From: Streptomyces sp. NBC_01235
GTDB lineage: Bacteria > Actinomycetota > Actinomycetes > Streptomycetales > Streptomycetaceae
Assembly: GCF_035989285.1 (NCBI RefSeq)
Contig: NZ_CP108513.1
Span: 558,001-622,000, forward strand
Direction: 5' to 3'
DNA: 64,000 nt
The notes beneath the pieces are model-generated. The model had not been told where the DNA came from, did no database searches, and saw nothing but the letters and a program-made list of their open reading frames with translations. Each line of letters opens with the position of its first letter. The stretch's first letter is position 1. Shown here piece after piece: positions 18,551 to 26,272 of the stretch. Made by a program: the position numbers and the translations under genes.

Positions 18551-19246
18551 ATGGCCAAGATCCTCTTCGTGATGACCGGCGTCGACCACTGGACGCTCGC
18601 CGACGGCACGCGGCATCCCACCGGCTTCTGGGCGGAGGAGGCCGTCGCTCCGTACGAGGCGTTCCGGGCGGCCGGCCACGAGGTCGTCGTCGCCACGCCC
18701 GGCGGTGTCGTCCCCACCGTGGACAAGGGCAGCCTTGCCCCGGAGGCCAACGGCGGGCAGGAGACCGCCGACCGGATCTCCGCCGCCCTCGCCGCCATGA
18801 CGGAGCTTCAGCGGCCGCTGCGGCTGGAGGACGTGGACCTCGGCGACTACGCGGCCGTCTTCTACCCGGGCGGGCACGGCCCGATGGAGGACCTGGCCGT
18901 CGACGCCGTCTCCGGTCGGCTCCTGGTCGACGCCCTCGGTTCGGGCCAGCCCCTGGGCGTCGTCTGCCACGGCCCCGCCGCGCTGCTCGCCGCGGTGACC
19001 GACGACGGCTCCAACGCCTTCGCGGGCTACCGGATCGCCGCGTTCACCAACACGGAGGAGCTCCAGGCCGGCCTGGGCGACAAGGCGAAGTGGCTGCTCC
19101 ATGACCGGCTGACCGAGGCGGGCGTCGACGTGCGGGTCGGCGAGCCCTGGGCCCCGCACGTGGTGGTGGACCGCAATCTGGTCACCGGCCAGAACCCCGC
19201 CTCCTCCGCCCCGCTCGCCACGGAGCTGCTGAAGAAGCTGGGCTGA
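18551..19246 (+). CDS. DJ-1/PfpI-family (class I glutamine amidotransferase-like) protein
   Basis: A 231-aa protein with the nucleophile elbow VVCHGPAALL; C139 and H140 follow it, and the acid E29 or E30 comes from FWAEEAVAPY. This matches the Hsp31/YajL-type subgroup, which acts as glyoxalase III, deglycase or chaperone. The segment YPGGHGPMEDL is characteristic. The divergent LysR regulator suggests induction by carbonyl or redox stress, which is an inference. The start ATG 18551 has GGAG 8 nt upstream. Confidence 0.92.
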   Translation: MAKILFVMTGVDHWTLADGTRHPTGFWAEEAVAPYEAFRAAGHEVVVATPGGVVPTVDKGSLAPEANGGQETADRISAALAAMTELQRPLRLEDVDLGDYAAVFYPGGHGPMEDLAVDAVSGRLLVDALGSGQPLGVVCHGPAALLAAVTDDGSNAFAGYRIAAFTNTEELQAGLGDKAKWLLHDRLTEAGVDVRVGEPWAPHVVVDRNLVTGQNPASSAPLATELLKKLG

Positions 19247-19306
19247 GCCGGGCGAGCGCTCCCGCCGGGCCGGTGAGGGCCGGTCCGTCCGGACGCCCGC
19301 GCCGCA

Positions 19307-20272
19307 TCAGGTTGCGTACACCCCGGCCAGCATCGTCAGGGCGTCGGCCAGACCGGTCGGCCGGTGCAGGCCAGGTGCGGGGAGCCCGGCCCAGCCGGGA
19401 CCGCCGAGCACCACGGCGGGGGCCCGCCGGGCTCCGGTGACGCCCCAGCGGGTCTCCGCGACGTGCCGGGCGAGGGGCAGGCTCGCGGTGGAGCGCGCCT
19501 GGGCCCACAGGACCACGGCGACCGGCCCCAGCCGCCGCACCGCCGCGGTCAGCGCCTCGACGGGCACGGCCGCCCCGAACATCCGGGCGGGGACGCCGAG
19601 TCGACCGAGCCCCGCGTCGAGCGCCTCCAGCGGCAGGCTGTGCTGTTCGCCCGGCACACAGGCCAGCACCACCGGTCCCGGCCCGCCCGCCGCGTCCCCC
19701 GTCACAACCGTGCGGGTGGCGCGGCGCAGGACGGTGGAGACGTGCCAGGACAGCAGATGCTCCACCTCGACGTACCGGTCACCGGACGAGGCCCACTTGC
19801 GCCCCACGGCGTGCAGCGTCGGAACCATCACGTCCTGCCAGGCGCCGGTGAGTCCGTGCCGTTCCACGGCCGCGGCCAGTTGCTCCGCGACAGCCGGCGC
19901 GTCGAGCCGCACGGCGGCGCGGGCCAGGCCCCGGCACTCCTGACGGACGTCGCCGCCGAGCGGGAGGGCGCCGGACGCGCCCGACCGTTCGGCAACCGCA
20001 CGCACCGGTTCCGCGGGAGGCCGGAGCGCCGCCCCCTTCGCCGCGCGGGCCGCGTCGGCGGGCGGCACACCGGACGAGGTGAGCCGGCACATCTCCTCCA
20101 GTACGGCCACGTCGCCCGGCCGCCAGCGCCGGTGCCCACCGTCTGCGCGGACGGCGGGCCCGATGCCGTACCTGCGGTCCCAGGAACGCAGGGTGGTGGG
20201 CGCCACGCCCAGCCGACGGGCCACCGCCCCGGTTGCCAGGCCGGCGTCGTCGGGGCTCGGGAACTCGCTCAT
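19307..20272 (-). CDS. MerR-type regulator with cobalamin-binding domain (LitR/CarH-like)
   Basis: A 321-aa protein. The MerR helix-turn-helix is at about 12-75 (ATGAVARRLGVAPTTLRSWD, RYGIGP, GHRRWRPGDVAVLEEM) and the helical plus Rossmann B12-binding domains are at about 110-320. Adenosylcobalamin photoreceptors carry W-x9-E-H plus a lower-ligand histidine; here W160, E171 and H172 are found with 10 residues between W and E, and H211 (GEQHSLP) is in the expected place. In light such regulators release DNA. It is divergent from an ECF sigma gene, the arrangement of litR-litS in Streptomyces. The one-residue insertion in the motif is worth noting. Confidence 0.88.
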   Translation of the reverse strand: MSEFPSPDDAGLATGAVARRLGVAPTTLRSWDRRYGIGPAVRADGGHRRWRPGDVAVLEEMCRLTSSGVPPADAARAAKGAALRPPAEPVRAVAERSGASGALPLGGDVRQECRGLARAAVRLDAPAVAEQLAAAVERHGLTGAWQDVMVPTLHAVGRKWASSGDRYVEVEHLLSWHVSTVLRRATRTVVTGDAAGGPGPVVLACVPGEQHSLPLEALDAGLGRLGVPARMFGAAVPVEALTAAVRRLGPVAVVLWAQARSTASLPLARHVAETRWGVTGARRAPAVVLGGPGWAGLPAPGLHRPTGLADALTMLAGVYAT

Positions 20273-20275
20273 GGG

Positions 20276-20302
20276 ACGACGATACGACGCAGAAACGACG
20301 CA
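20276..20302. promoter_or_regulatory. direct repeats of ACGACGCA, candidate LitR-type operator
   Basis: ACGACGCA occurs at 20284-20291 and again at 20295-20302, an 11-bp period; a degenerate copy (ACGACGAT) lies at 20276-20283. CarH/LitR operators are arrays of 11-bp direct repeats. The repeats begin just upstream of the regulator start codon (20272, minus strand) and could control both divergent genes. The match is short, so this is a candidate only. Confidence 0.4.
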
Positions 20303-20373
20303 TGTTGAGGCGCTTGTGGCGCGGCGCGCAGGATGACATCACCGGGATGCACTCCCGGGTGACGTCCCGGAAC

Positions 20374-20389
20374 GGCCTGCGCGCAGGCC
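20374..20389. promoter_or_regulatory. 16-bp palindrome in the sigma-gene leader
   Basis: GGCCTGCGCGCAGGCC is a perfect 16-bp palindrome located 24-39 bp before the ECF sigma start codon at 20413. A GAGGAG ribosome binding site follows near 20400. It could be an operator or a small mRNA hairpin next to the ribosome binding site; the sequence alone does not decide. Confidence 0.35.
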
Positions 20390-20412
20390 GCCCGATGTGA
20401 GGAGCCGTCGTC

Positions 20413-21003
20413 ATGAGCCCGCCGACCGCCGTGCCCTGTCCCGCCACGACCGGGGAATCGCTCGCCGACGAGGAACTCGCCTGGGGGCTGGCATCCGGAG
20501 ACGCCGCGTCGGTGGCCGCCGTGTACCGCCGCTGGCGCACTCTGGTGCACTCACTCGCCTGGCGTTCCCTGGGTGACGCCAAGGAGGCCGAGGACGTCAC
20601 GCAACAGGTGTTCCTCGGGGTGTGGAACGGTCGCGCGGGTTACCGGCCCGAGCGGGGCGCGCTCGGCGGCTGGATCGTGGGCATCACCCGTCGCAAGATC
20701 GCCGACGCGCTGGCCGCCCGGACCCGGCGCCAGGAACTCATCACATCGGCGGGCTACGGGCTCGCCCTCCGCGACCCCGCCCGCGGCGGTCCCGAGGAAT
20801 CCCTCGACCGCGTACTGCTGCGTGCCGAACTCGCCCGGCTCCCTGCGCCTCAGCGACAGGTGCTGAGGCTGACCTTCTACGAGGACCTGACGCAGACACA
20901 GATCGCCGAGCACACGGGCTGGCCGCTGGGCACGGTCAAGAGCCACGCCCGGCGCGGCATGCGGCGGCTGCGCTGCCGCCTGGAGCCCGAGCCGCGCGGC
21001 TGA
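20413..21003 (+). CDS. ECF sigma factor, LitS-like
   Basis: A 196-aa ECF sigma factor. Region 2 is about residues 30-100 (AWRSLGDAKEAEDVTQQVFL, then GGWIVGITRRKIADALAART) and region 4 about 135-190 (LPAPQRQVLRLTFYEDLTQT, then EHTGWPLGTVKSHARRGMRR). It is divergent from the cobalamin-binding MerR gene; this pairing is the litR-litS arrangement that drives light-induced transcription in Streptomyces. The start ATG has GAGGAG 9 nt upstream. Likely targets nearby are the SPW gene, the photolyase or the SDR gene; no carotenoid biosynthesis cluster is in the window. Confidence 0.9.
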   Translation: MSPPTAVPCPATTGESLADEELAWGLASGDAASVAAVYRRWRTLVHSLAWRSLGDAKEAEDVTQQVFLGVWNGRAGYRPERGALGGWIVGITRRKIADALAARTRRQELITSAGYGLALRDPARGGPEESLDRVLLRAELARLPAPQRQVLRLTFYEDLTQTQIAEHTGWPLGTVKSHARRGMRRLRCRLEPEPRG

Positions 21004-21215
21004 GACGGCCGCCGAACGCACACCCCGCGGGAACCCGGTTTCGACGCACAAACGGTGCGTTCGCGTTCGTCGCCGAAGGCGAGGGCGGACCGATCCCCCG
21101 CCGGTCACCGCCGTCGTCCGCGGCATCGCTCATTCCGGGCCAGCCCGTGCGAGCTCTACACATAAAGGCCGAATAAGCGCAGAATGAACGTGCGCGGCGC
21201 TAACCGCACACCGCA

Positions 21216-21230
21216 CCAGACGCGGTCTGG
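21216..21230. promoter_or_regulatory. inverted repeat upstream of the SPW gene
   Basis: CCAGAC-GCG-GTCTGG is a perfect 6-bp inverted repeat with a 3-bp centre, 25 bp before the SPW-protein start codon. The 250-nt region between the sigma gene and the SPW gene is otherwise unassigned and contains an AT-richer patch (CACATAAAGG) near 21160-21180. It could bind a regulator; nothing else supports it. Confidence 0.3.
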
Positions 21231-21254
21231 CCTGCAAGTCAAAGGAGACGAGTC

Positions 21255-21695
21255 ATGGCCAACGTCTCGCCCGGCAGAAGTGACATATCGACCCACCCCG
21301 ACGTATCCGAGATGCGGGCACGCTACGACCGGATGCTCGGCGGCCGTGACGTGGCGCTCGTGGACGGACCGGTGTTCCTGCTCGGTCTGTACTGCGCCGT
21401 GTCCCCGTGGATACTCCACTACACCGCCAGTCAGCCGGCCCTCCTTCCCCACAACCTGATCGTCGGCATCGCGATCGGCCTGCTGGCCCTCGGGTTCACC
21501 GCGGCTCCCGCGCGTATGTACGGCCTGAGCTGGGCCATGTGCGCACTGGGCGTGTGGATGATCATCGCACCGTGGGTCGTCGGCGACAGCCCGGACGCCG
21601 GTGTCGCAGTGAACAACATCATCATCGGCGCTCTGGCAGTGATCCTGGGGGCGATGTGCGCCTTCACGGCGGCGAGGAGCGCCCCGAAGCCGTAG
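21255..21695 (+). CDS. SPW-repeat membrane protein
   Basis: A 146-aa protein with four hydrophobic segments, roughly residues 37-56, 68-88, 92-109 and 118-140. Each half holds one SPW-type motif: VSPWILHY near residue 52 and IAPWVVGD near 111. Such proteins are common but unassigned in function in actinobacteria, and often belong to sigma-factor-controlled membrane stress genes. It follows the LitS-like sigma gene by 250 nt on the same strand, and an AAAGGAG ribosome binding site precedes the ATG. Dependence on that sigma factor is a guess from position. Confidence 0.85.
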   Translation: MANVSPGRSDISTHPDVSEMRARYDRMLGGRDVALVDGPVFLLGLYCAVSPWILHYTASQPALLPHNLIVGIAIGLLALGFTAAPARMYGLSWAMCALGVWMIIAPWVVGDSPDAGVAVNNIIIGALAVILGAMCAFTAARSAPKP

Positions 21696-21726
21696 ACCCC
21701 ACGACGCAGCCCTCACCACCAGGAAG

Positions 21727-21766
21727 GCGGCCCGGCCGGCCCGTGCTCACGGGTCGGCCGGGCCGC
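21727..21766. terminator. bidirectional intrinsic terminator
   Basis: An 18-bp arm (GCGGCCCGGCCGGCCCGT) faces ACGGGTCGGCCGGGCCGC across a 4-base loop, with one mismatch. It sits between the convergent SPW (+) and ArsR (-) genes. It lacks a U-run, as most Streptomyces terminators do. Confidence 0.8.
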
Positions 21767-21775
21767 GTCCGCCGT

Positions 21776-22543
21776 TCAGTGGCCGGGCACCGACCACGGC
21801 TCCTGCGGCAGCGTCCTGCCGGTCTCAAGGAGCGACTTGAGATTGGACAGCACCGCCGGCCACCCGCCCGAGACGTCGGCGAGCTCGCCCTCGTCGTTGA
21901 GGTCCTCGTGGGTGACGGTGAGGCGGACGATCTCGGCATGCGGCCGGATGTCGAAGGTGACCCGCGAGTGCCGCTCCGGCCGCCCCTCCTCCTCGGGCGA
22001 GGCCCAGGTGGTGACCAGCCGCGTCGGACGCTCGCTCTCGACGACGGTGCCGACGACGTCCGCGATGCCGGTGCCGTCCGTGCGCCGGTGTTCCCAGCGG
22101 GAGCCCGGCCGCCAGTCCGAGACGTTGCTGTGTCCCCAGTAGGCCGCGGTCAGGTCGGCGTCGGTGAGCGCGTCCCATACCTTCTCCGGCGTACTGGCGA
22201 TGTAGGTGACATAGACGAAGGTGGGCTTGTCGGTCATGGCTTCCTCGGCTCGTCGCTTGACGTCGGAGAGCACGCGCAGCCGCGGGCGCTCGAACCTGTC
22301 GATCCACCGCTCCTGGATCTCGTGGAGCGGCACCGGATTGAGGTAGTGCAGCTTCTCCCGCCCCCGCCGCACCGTCGCGACCAGGTGGGCGGCCTCCAGC
22401 ACGGCCAGGTGCTGCGTCACCGACTGGCGCGTCATGTCGATGTGCTCGCACAGCTCACCGAGCGTCTGGCCGCTGTGTTCGCGCAGCCGGTCCAGAAGCC
22501 GCCTGCGCGTGTCGTCGGCCAGCGCCTTGAAGACCTTGTCCAT
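21776..22543 (-). CDS. ArsR-type regulator fused to an AHSA1/SRPBCC domain
   Basis: A 255-aa two-domain protein. Residues 1-90 form an ArsR winged helix (DKVFKALADDTRRRLLDRLR, then IDMTRQSVTQHLAVLEAAHL). Residues about 105-240 form an AHSA1/SRPBCC domain (TYIASTPEKVWDALTDADLT, then AYWGHSNVSDWRPGSRWEH). Classical metal-binding cysteines are absent, so it may sense a small hydrophobic ligand through the SRPBCC cavity. The frame opens at 22609, but the ATG at 22543 starts the conserved protein. A 20-bp palindrome overlaps its promoter and suggests autoregulation. Confidence 0.9.
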   Translation of the reverse strand: MDKVFKALADDTRRRLLDRLREHSGQTLGELCEHIDMTRQSVTQHLAVLEAAHLVATVRRGREKLHYLNPVPLHEIQERWIDRFERPRLRVLSDVKRRAEEAMTDKPTFVYVTYIASTPEKVWDALTDADLTAAYWGHSNVSDWRPGSRWEHRRTDGTGIADVVGTVVESERPTRLVTTWASPEEEGRPERHSRVTFDIRPHAEIVRLTVTHEDLNDEGELADVSGGWPAVLSNLKSLLETGRTLPQEPWSVPGH

Positions 22544-22589
22544 GCCCGGGTCCCTCCCCGGGTCCTCTCCGGATCGCACACTCCACGTT

Positions 22590-22609
22590 ATGCAGGCAAT
22601 TACCTGCAT
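22590..22609. promoter_or_regulatory. candidate ArsR operator
   Basis: ATGCAGG-CAATTA-CCTGCAT is an inverted repeat with perfect 7-bp arms, centred 56 bp upstream of the ArsR-AHSA1 start and 42 bp upstream of the divergent GNAT remnant. ArsR operators are imperfect dyads of similar size, so binding by the adjacent regulator is the natural reading. Confidence 0.55.
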
Positions 22610-22641
22610 GTCAATCCGACGTCCGCCGACAGGATCTGCGC

Positions 22642-23245
22642 ATGGAAACCAACGGGAGTCACGAGAACAGCGGGAGCAACGGGAACGACGAGGGCTTCGT
22701 CGTTCCGCCCGCGCCGCTGCGGCTCGACGGGGCGGGCGTCATCCTGCGCGAATGGGCGGACGGCCACCTCGACGACCTGGTGGAGGTCTACGCCGATCCC
22801 GAGATCGCCCGGTGGACCCCCGTCGCCTCGCCCTTCGACGCCGAGGCGGCCCGCGCCTACTCGACAAGGCGCGCAAGGGTCGGGCCGAGGGGCGCGCGGC
22901 GCAGCTCGCGATCACCACGGACGGCGGCCGCCCCAAGGGCGAAGTCCTGCTGTTCCGCGCTCCGTCGGACGAGCGTGACGCCGAACTCGCCTACGGTGTG
23001 GGCGCCGAGCACCGCGGGCAGGGGCTCGCCGGGCGGTGCGGCTGTTCGCGGAGCTCGCGGTGCGCGAACTACGGCCGCTGCGCGTGGTGTTGCGCATCGA
23101 GCGCGGCAACGCGGCGAGCGAGGCGGTGGCCCGCGCGTGGGGATTCACGCTCACGGAAGGGGCACCCGCGCCCCGGCAGGCCAAGGGCAGGGAGGACCTC
23201 CTGCGTGCCTGGTTCCTCAGGGAGGACAGCGGCGGCCGTGGGTGA
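22642..23245 (+). pseudogene. GNAT acetyltransferase (RimJ/RimL type), two frameshifts
   Basis: Three frames together give one complete GNAT protein of about 200 aa. They are LRLDGAGVILREWADGHLDD with PEIARWTPVASPF (22642 to about 22862), then LDKARKGRAEG, GEVLLFRAPSDERDAELAYG and VGAEHRGQGLAG (about 22863-23035), then VRLFAELAVRELRPLRVVLR and ASEAVARAWGFTLTEG (about 23036-23245). The RGQGLAG acetyl-CoA loop is intact. Each switch is consistent with the loss of a single base (TAC.TCGAC near 22862; GCCGGG.CGG near 23030). It is divergent from the ArsR gene. It could be dead or the product of sequencing errors. Confidence 0.75.
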
Positions 23246-23267
23246 CGGCCGCTGACCGGATCCCGGC

Positions 23268-23298
23268 GGCGCCCCCGTAGGAGTGCTACGGGGGCGCC
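23268..23298. terminator. bidirectional intrinsic terminator
   Basis: GGCGCCCCCGTAG and CTACGGGGGCGCC form a perfect 13-bp stem with a 5-base loop (GAGTG). It lies between the convergent GNAT remnant and the secreted protein gene. Confidence 0.8.
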
Positions 23299-23326
23299 CC
23301 GACCGGCGTGGCGTCAGGTGACGACG

Positions 23327-24766
23327 TCAGGCGACGCTGAGCGCGGTGTCGTCGATGACGAACGACGTCTGGAGTTTGGAGCCCTCCGTGCCGGTGAACT
23401 TGAGCGTGACGGTCTGGCCGGCGTAGCCGCTCAGGCTGAAACTGCGCTGGGTGTAGCCGGAGGCCGCGTTGAGGTTCGAGTACGTGGCCAGAGTGCCCAG
23501 GACCGTGCCGGAGCTGTTGAGGACCTGCACCTGGAGGGTGTCGTAGGCGGTGCTGGTGGTGGTCTCCGCGGTGCCGATGTGCAGGTAGAGGCTGAGGGTC
23601 GCGGAGCAGCCGGACGGGATGGTCGCCGACTGGGAGAGGGTCTCGGTCCCGGCCGTGCCGTTGCCGCCCAGCCAGGCGTAGTACGAACCCGTACGGGCGG
23701 ACTCGCCGGTGGAGTTGGTGATGACGCCGCTCGTGGCACTCCAGGTGGTGGCGCCGGACTCGAAGCCGGTGTTACCGAGCAGCTGGGTGTCGGTGCAGTC
23801 GGTGCCGCCGCCACCGCCTCCACTGCCGCTCGCGCCGGAGAGCCACTCGGTGGCGTTCAGGGCAAGGGCGGCGTTGGTGGCGCCGGTGTCGTTCCAGCCG
23901 TCGTAGAGGGTGTTGCCGGACTGGCCGGTGCCGTCGTCGATGGGCGAGCTGTCGCCCCAGAAGGCGACGCGGCCGCTGCCGAAGGTACTGGTGGCGAAGA
24001 AGGCGCCGGTGTTCCCGGAGTAGCCGCTGCGGTACAGCAGGCCCTTGACCGAGGAGTTGTCGGCGGGCTTGAGGGTGGCCGTGGTGCCGGAGGCGATCAG
24101 GCTCTTGGTGACGGTGCCGAAGGAGCCGTGCAGGACGGGGTCGGTGCTGTCGCTGATCGCGGCGGGGTAGCCGGAGCTGATGGAGAGGGAGTCGATGGAG
24201 AAGCCGAACGGGTCGGTGGAGTCGACGCTGTTGTTGGTCATCAGGTCGTTGAGGATCTCGACCGCGTCCTCGCCGTCGTTGTTGCGGTCGGCGCCGGTGT
24301 GGTCGGAGATCATGAACAGACCGCCGCCGTTCTTCACGAAGTTCATGATCGCCGTCTTCTCGGCGGTGGTGAACAGCGTGTTGGGTTCCGGCAGGACCAG
24401 GGTGTCGAAGTTCGACAGGTCGGTGGCCGAGGAGCCACCGTAGGTGAGGGCGCTCGTGGCGGTCTTGAGGCTGTAGTCGCCGGTCTTCTGCAGGGCGACG
24501 CCCCACGACGACAGCGCGCCGGTCCAGTCCGTCTCCGAGGACGGGGAGGAGTCCTGGGAGAGCGGGTCGGGCTTGCTGGTGGAGACGATCCAGTCGGCGT
24601 TGCCGGCCTCCTCCGCGTGGCCGTCGTCGAACAGGATGCGGTGGGGGGTGGCCGCCGCGGCGGGCGTGGCGCTGGTGCTGACCTGAAGGGCGGCTCCGGT
24701 GACGAGCAGCCCGAGGCCGGCCAGGAAGGTGGTGACCTTGCGGCGGGATCTCTGTGATCCGAGCAT
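23327..24766 (-). CDS. secreted GATase-like protein with C-terminal beta-sandwich domain
   Basis: A 479-aa exported protein. Residues 1-39 are a signal peptide (RSRRKV, a hydrophobic core, then ATPAAAA). Residues 40-335 resemble the ThuA/class I glutamine-amidotransferase-like Rossmann fold ([40 protein letters not shown]). A polyglycine linker (GSGGGGGGT) leads to a domain (residues about 345-479; [20 protein letters not shown], then [10 protein letters not shown]) common at the C-terminus of Streptomyces secreted hydrolases. I chose ATG 24766, with GGAGG 8 nt upstream. Substrate unknown; a carbohydrate-related function is likely by architecture. Confidence 0.85.
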   Translation of the reverse strand: MLGSQRSRRKVTTFLAGLGLLVTGAALQVSTSATPAAAATPHRILFDDGHAEEAGNADWIVSTSKPDPLSQDSSPSSETDWTGALSSWGVALQKTGDYSLKTATSALTYGGSSATDLSNFDTLVLPEPNTLFTTAEKTAIMNFVKNGGGLFMISDHTGADRNNDGEDAVEILNDLMTNNSVDSTDPFGFSIDSLSISSGYPAAISDSTDPVLHGSFGTVTKSLIASGTTATLKPADNSSVKGLLYRSGYSGNTGAFFATSTFGSGRVAFWGDSSPIDDGTGQSGNTLYDGWNDTGATNAALALNATEWLSGASGSGGGGGGTDCTDTQLLGNTGFESGATTWSATSGVITNSTGESARTGSYYAWLGGNGTAGTETLSQSATIPSGCSATLSLYLHIGTAETTTSTAYDTLQVQVLNSSGTVLGTLATYSNLNAASGYTQRSFSLSGYAGQTVTLKFTGTEGSKLQTSFVIDDTALSVA

Positions 24767-25038
24767 CCGGCGAACCTCCGTGGGATGGGGGGACACGAGG
24801 CGGGTGCGGGCGCCAAATCTGCGCGCGTAGACCCCGCATCGAAGGGTTCTACACGCGTGGAACGATTGAAAGGTACATGGCATGACTGCGCGGTGAACAT
24901 AAAGCGCGGGCAATAACGCGCGCAAAAACGTCAACGCTCGCCCACCGCTCCAGACGCCGCCAAGCGGAACGGACTGCCCCACCGTGCAGCGGGCACAAGC
25001 ACTGCATCGGGGTCCGACGGAGAAGCGGAGGGGCGGAG

Positions 25039-25302
25039 ATGGAGATCGACGGCATCATCAGTGCCATCCTCATCGGCATCATCATCGGCGTACTGGGACG
25101 GCTCGTCGTCCCGGGCCGCCAACGCATCGGCGTGCTGTGGACGATCGCCGTCGGCATCGTTGCCGCGCTGATCGGTTCGGCGCTCGCCACGGGTCTCGGC
25201 GTGGACGACACCAAGGGCGTCGACTGGGTCGAGTGGCTCATCCAGATCGGCCTGGCCGCGGTGGGCGTCGCGGCACTGGACCGGGCGAAGGCGCGGCGCT
25301 GA
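25039..25302 (+). CDS. GlsB/YeaQ/YmgE-family stress membrane protein
   Basis: An 87-aa protein with three hydrophobic helices (about residues 5-22, 33-52 and 66-80) and the family pattern [17 protein letters not shown]. Members are small inner-membrane proteins induced by general or envelope stress. The start at ATG 25039 has GGAGGGGCGGAG upstream. A strong terminator follows at 25313. It is divergent from the secreted GATase-like gene, with 272 nt between them. Confidence 0.88.
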   Translation: MEIDGIISAILIGIIIGVLGRLVVPGRQRIGVLWTIAVGIVAALIGSALATGLGVDDTKGVDWVEWLIQIGLAAVGVAALDRAKARR

Positions 25303-25312
25303 CGGGGGGGGC

Positions 25313-25346
25313 GACGCCGCAGGAGCGGCACCGCTCCTGCGGCGTC
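25313..25346. terminator. bidirectional intrinsic terminator
   Basis: GACGCCGCAGGAGCGG and CCGCTCCTGCGGCGTC form a perfect 16-bp inverted repeat with only CA between; the innermost pairs must open to make a loop. It lies between the convergent GlsB and GNAT genes. Confidence 0.82.
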
Positions 25347-25366
25347 GGCCCTACCGCCGCACCGCC

Positions 25367-26143
25367 CTACTTGGCGTACACGTACGGCGTCGTCGTGCTC
25401 AGTGCCGCGAAGCCGAGGCGTTCGAGGATGGGGCGGCTCTGGTCGGAGGCGTCGACCTGGAGGTAGCGGTAGCCGCGGTCGGCGGCGATGCGGGCGCGGT
25501 GGGCGATCAGCGCACGGTAGATGCCGCGGCCGCGCCAGGCCTCGACGGTGCCGCCGCCCCACAGGCCGGCGAAGCTCGTGCCGGGGATCAGTTCCATCCG
25601 CGCCGAACTCACCGGCACGTCCGCGGCCATGGCGAGGAGTGCGACGATCGCGTCCGGGTCGGCGGCGAGGCGGGCGAGAAGGAGGTCCCGCAGCCAGGAG
25701 CCGTCGTGCCCGAAGGCCTTCTCGTTGGCCTCGACCATGAGCTCGACGCCCGCCCGGTCGGTGACGGTGACGATGCGGACACCCTCGGGCGGTTCGGCGT
25801 CGACGAGCTGGTCGCTCGTCTCACCGATCATCAGGGTCTCCTGCGGATCGGCCGCGAAACCGGCCGCCGTGAGCCGTCGGCCGAGGTCGGCCGGACGGTC
25901 GTGCCCGTGCAGCTTCCACTCGAACTCGTGGCCGAGCCCGGTGAAGTGGGCGATCTGTTCCGCGATCGCCGCGTCGGCGCCGACGGAGTCCAGGTCCGAC
26001 CAGAGGACACCGCTCCAGCCGCCCTCGCCGCCGATGTGCCGGACCACGCCCCCGGTCCGTTCGACGCGGGCGTCGGAGCTCTCGGGGCGCGCGCCTTCGC
26101 GCATCTCCCGGTCGTACAGCGCGAGTACCGCAGCATGATCCAT
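25367..26143 (-). CDS. GNAT-family N-acetyltransferase
   Basis: A 258-aa acetyltransferase with a C-terminal GNAT domain at about 115-255. The acetyl-CoA loop is VEAWRGRGIYRALIAHRARI near residue 202, followed by YRYLQVDASDQSRPILERLGF. The N-terminal third is an extra non-catalytic region. The open frame starts at 26176, but the ATG at 26143 begins MDHAAVLALYDREMR, the usual opening of this subfamily. The substrate is unknown. Confidence 0.87.
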   Translation of the reverse strand: MDHAAVLALYDREMREGARPESSDARVERTGGVVRHIGGEGGWSGVLWSDLDSVGADAAIAEQIAHFTGLGHEFEWKLHGHDRPADLGRRLTAAGFAADPQETLMIGETSDQLVDAEPPEGVRIVTVTDRAGVELMVEANEKAFGHDGSWLRDLLLARLAADPDAIVALLAMAADVPVSSARMELIPGTSFAGLWGGGTVEAWRGRGIYRALIAHRARIAADRGYRYLQVDASDQSRPILERLGFAALSTTTPYVYAK

Positions 26144-26219
26144 ACGCCCACTCCAGCATCCGGGCGCGCCCCTCACAACGGAATTTCCGCCGCGGAGACG
26201 ACGCGGCGGCCCAGCACGG

Positions 26220-26250
26220 CCGCATGCCCCCGTCCGACGGGGGCATGCGG
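26220..26250 (-). terminator. intrinsic terminator of the chaplin gene
   Basis: CCGCATGCCCCC and GGGGGCATGCGG form a perfect 12-bp stem with a 7-base loop (GTCCGAC). It lies 23 bp beyond the stop at 26273, which supports that stop as the original end of the chaplin gene. Confidence 0.75.
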
Positions 26251-26272
26251 ACCCTCCTCCCGCAGGAACCGC

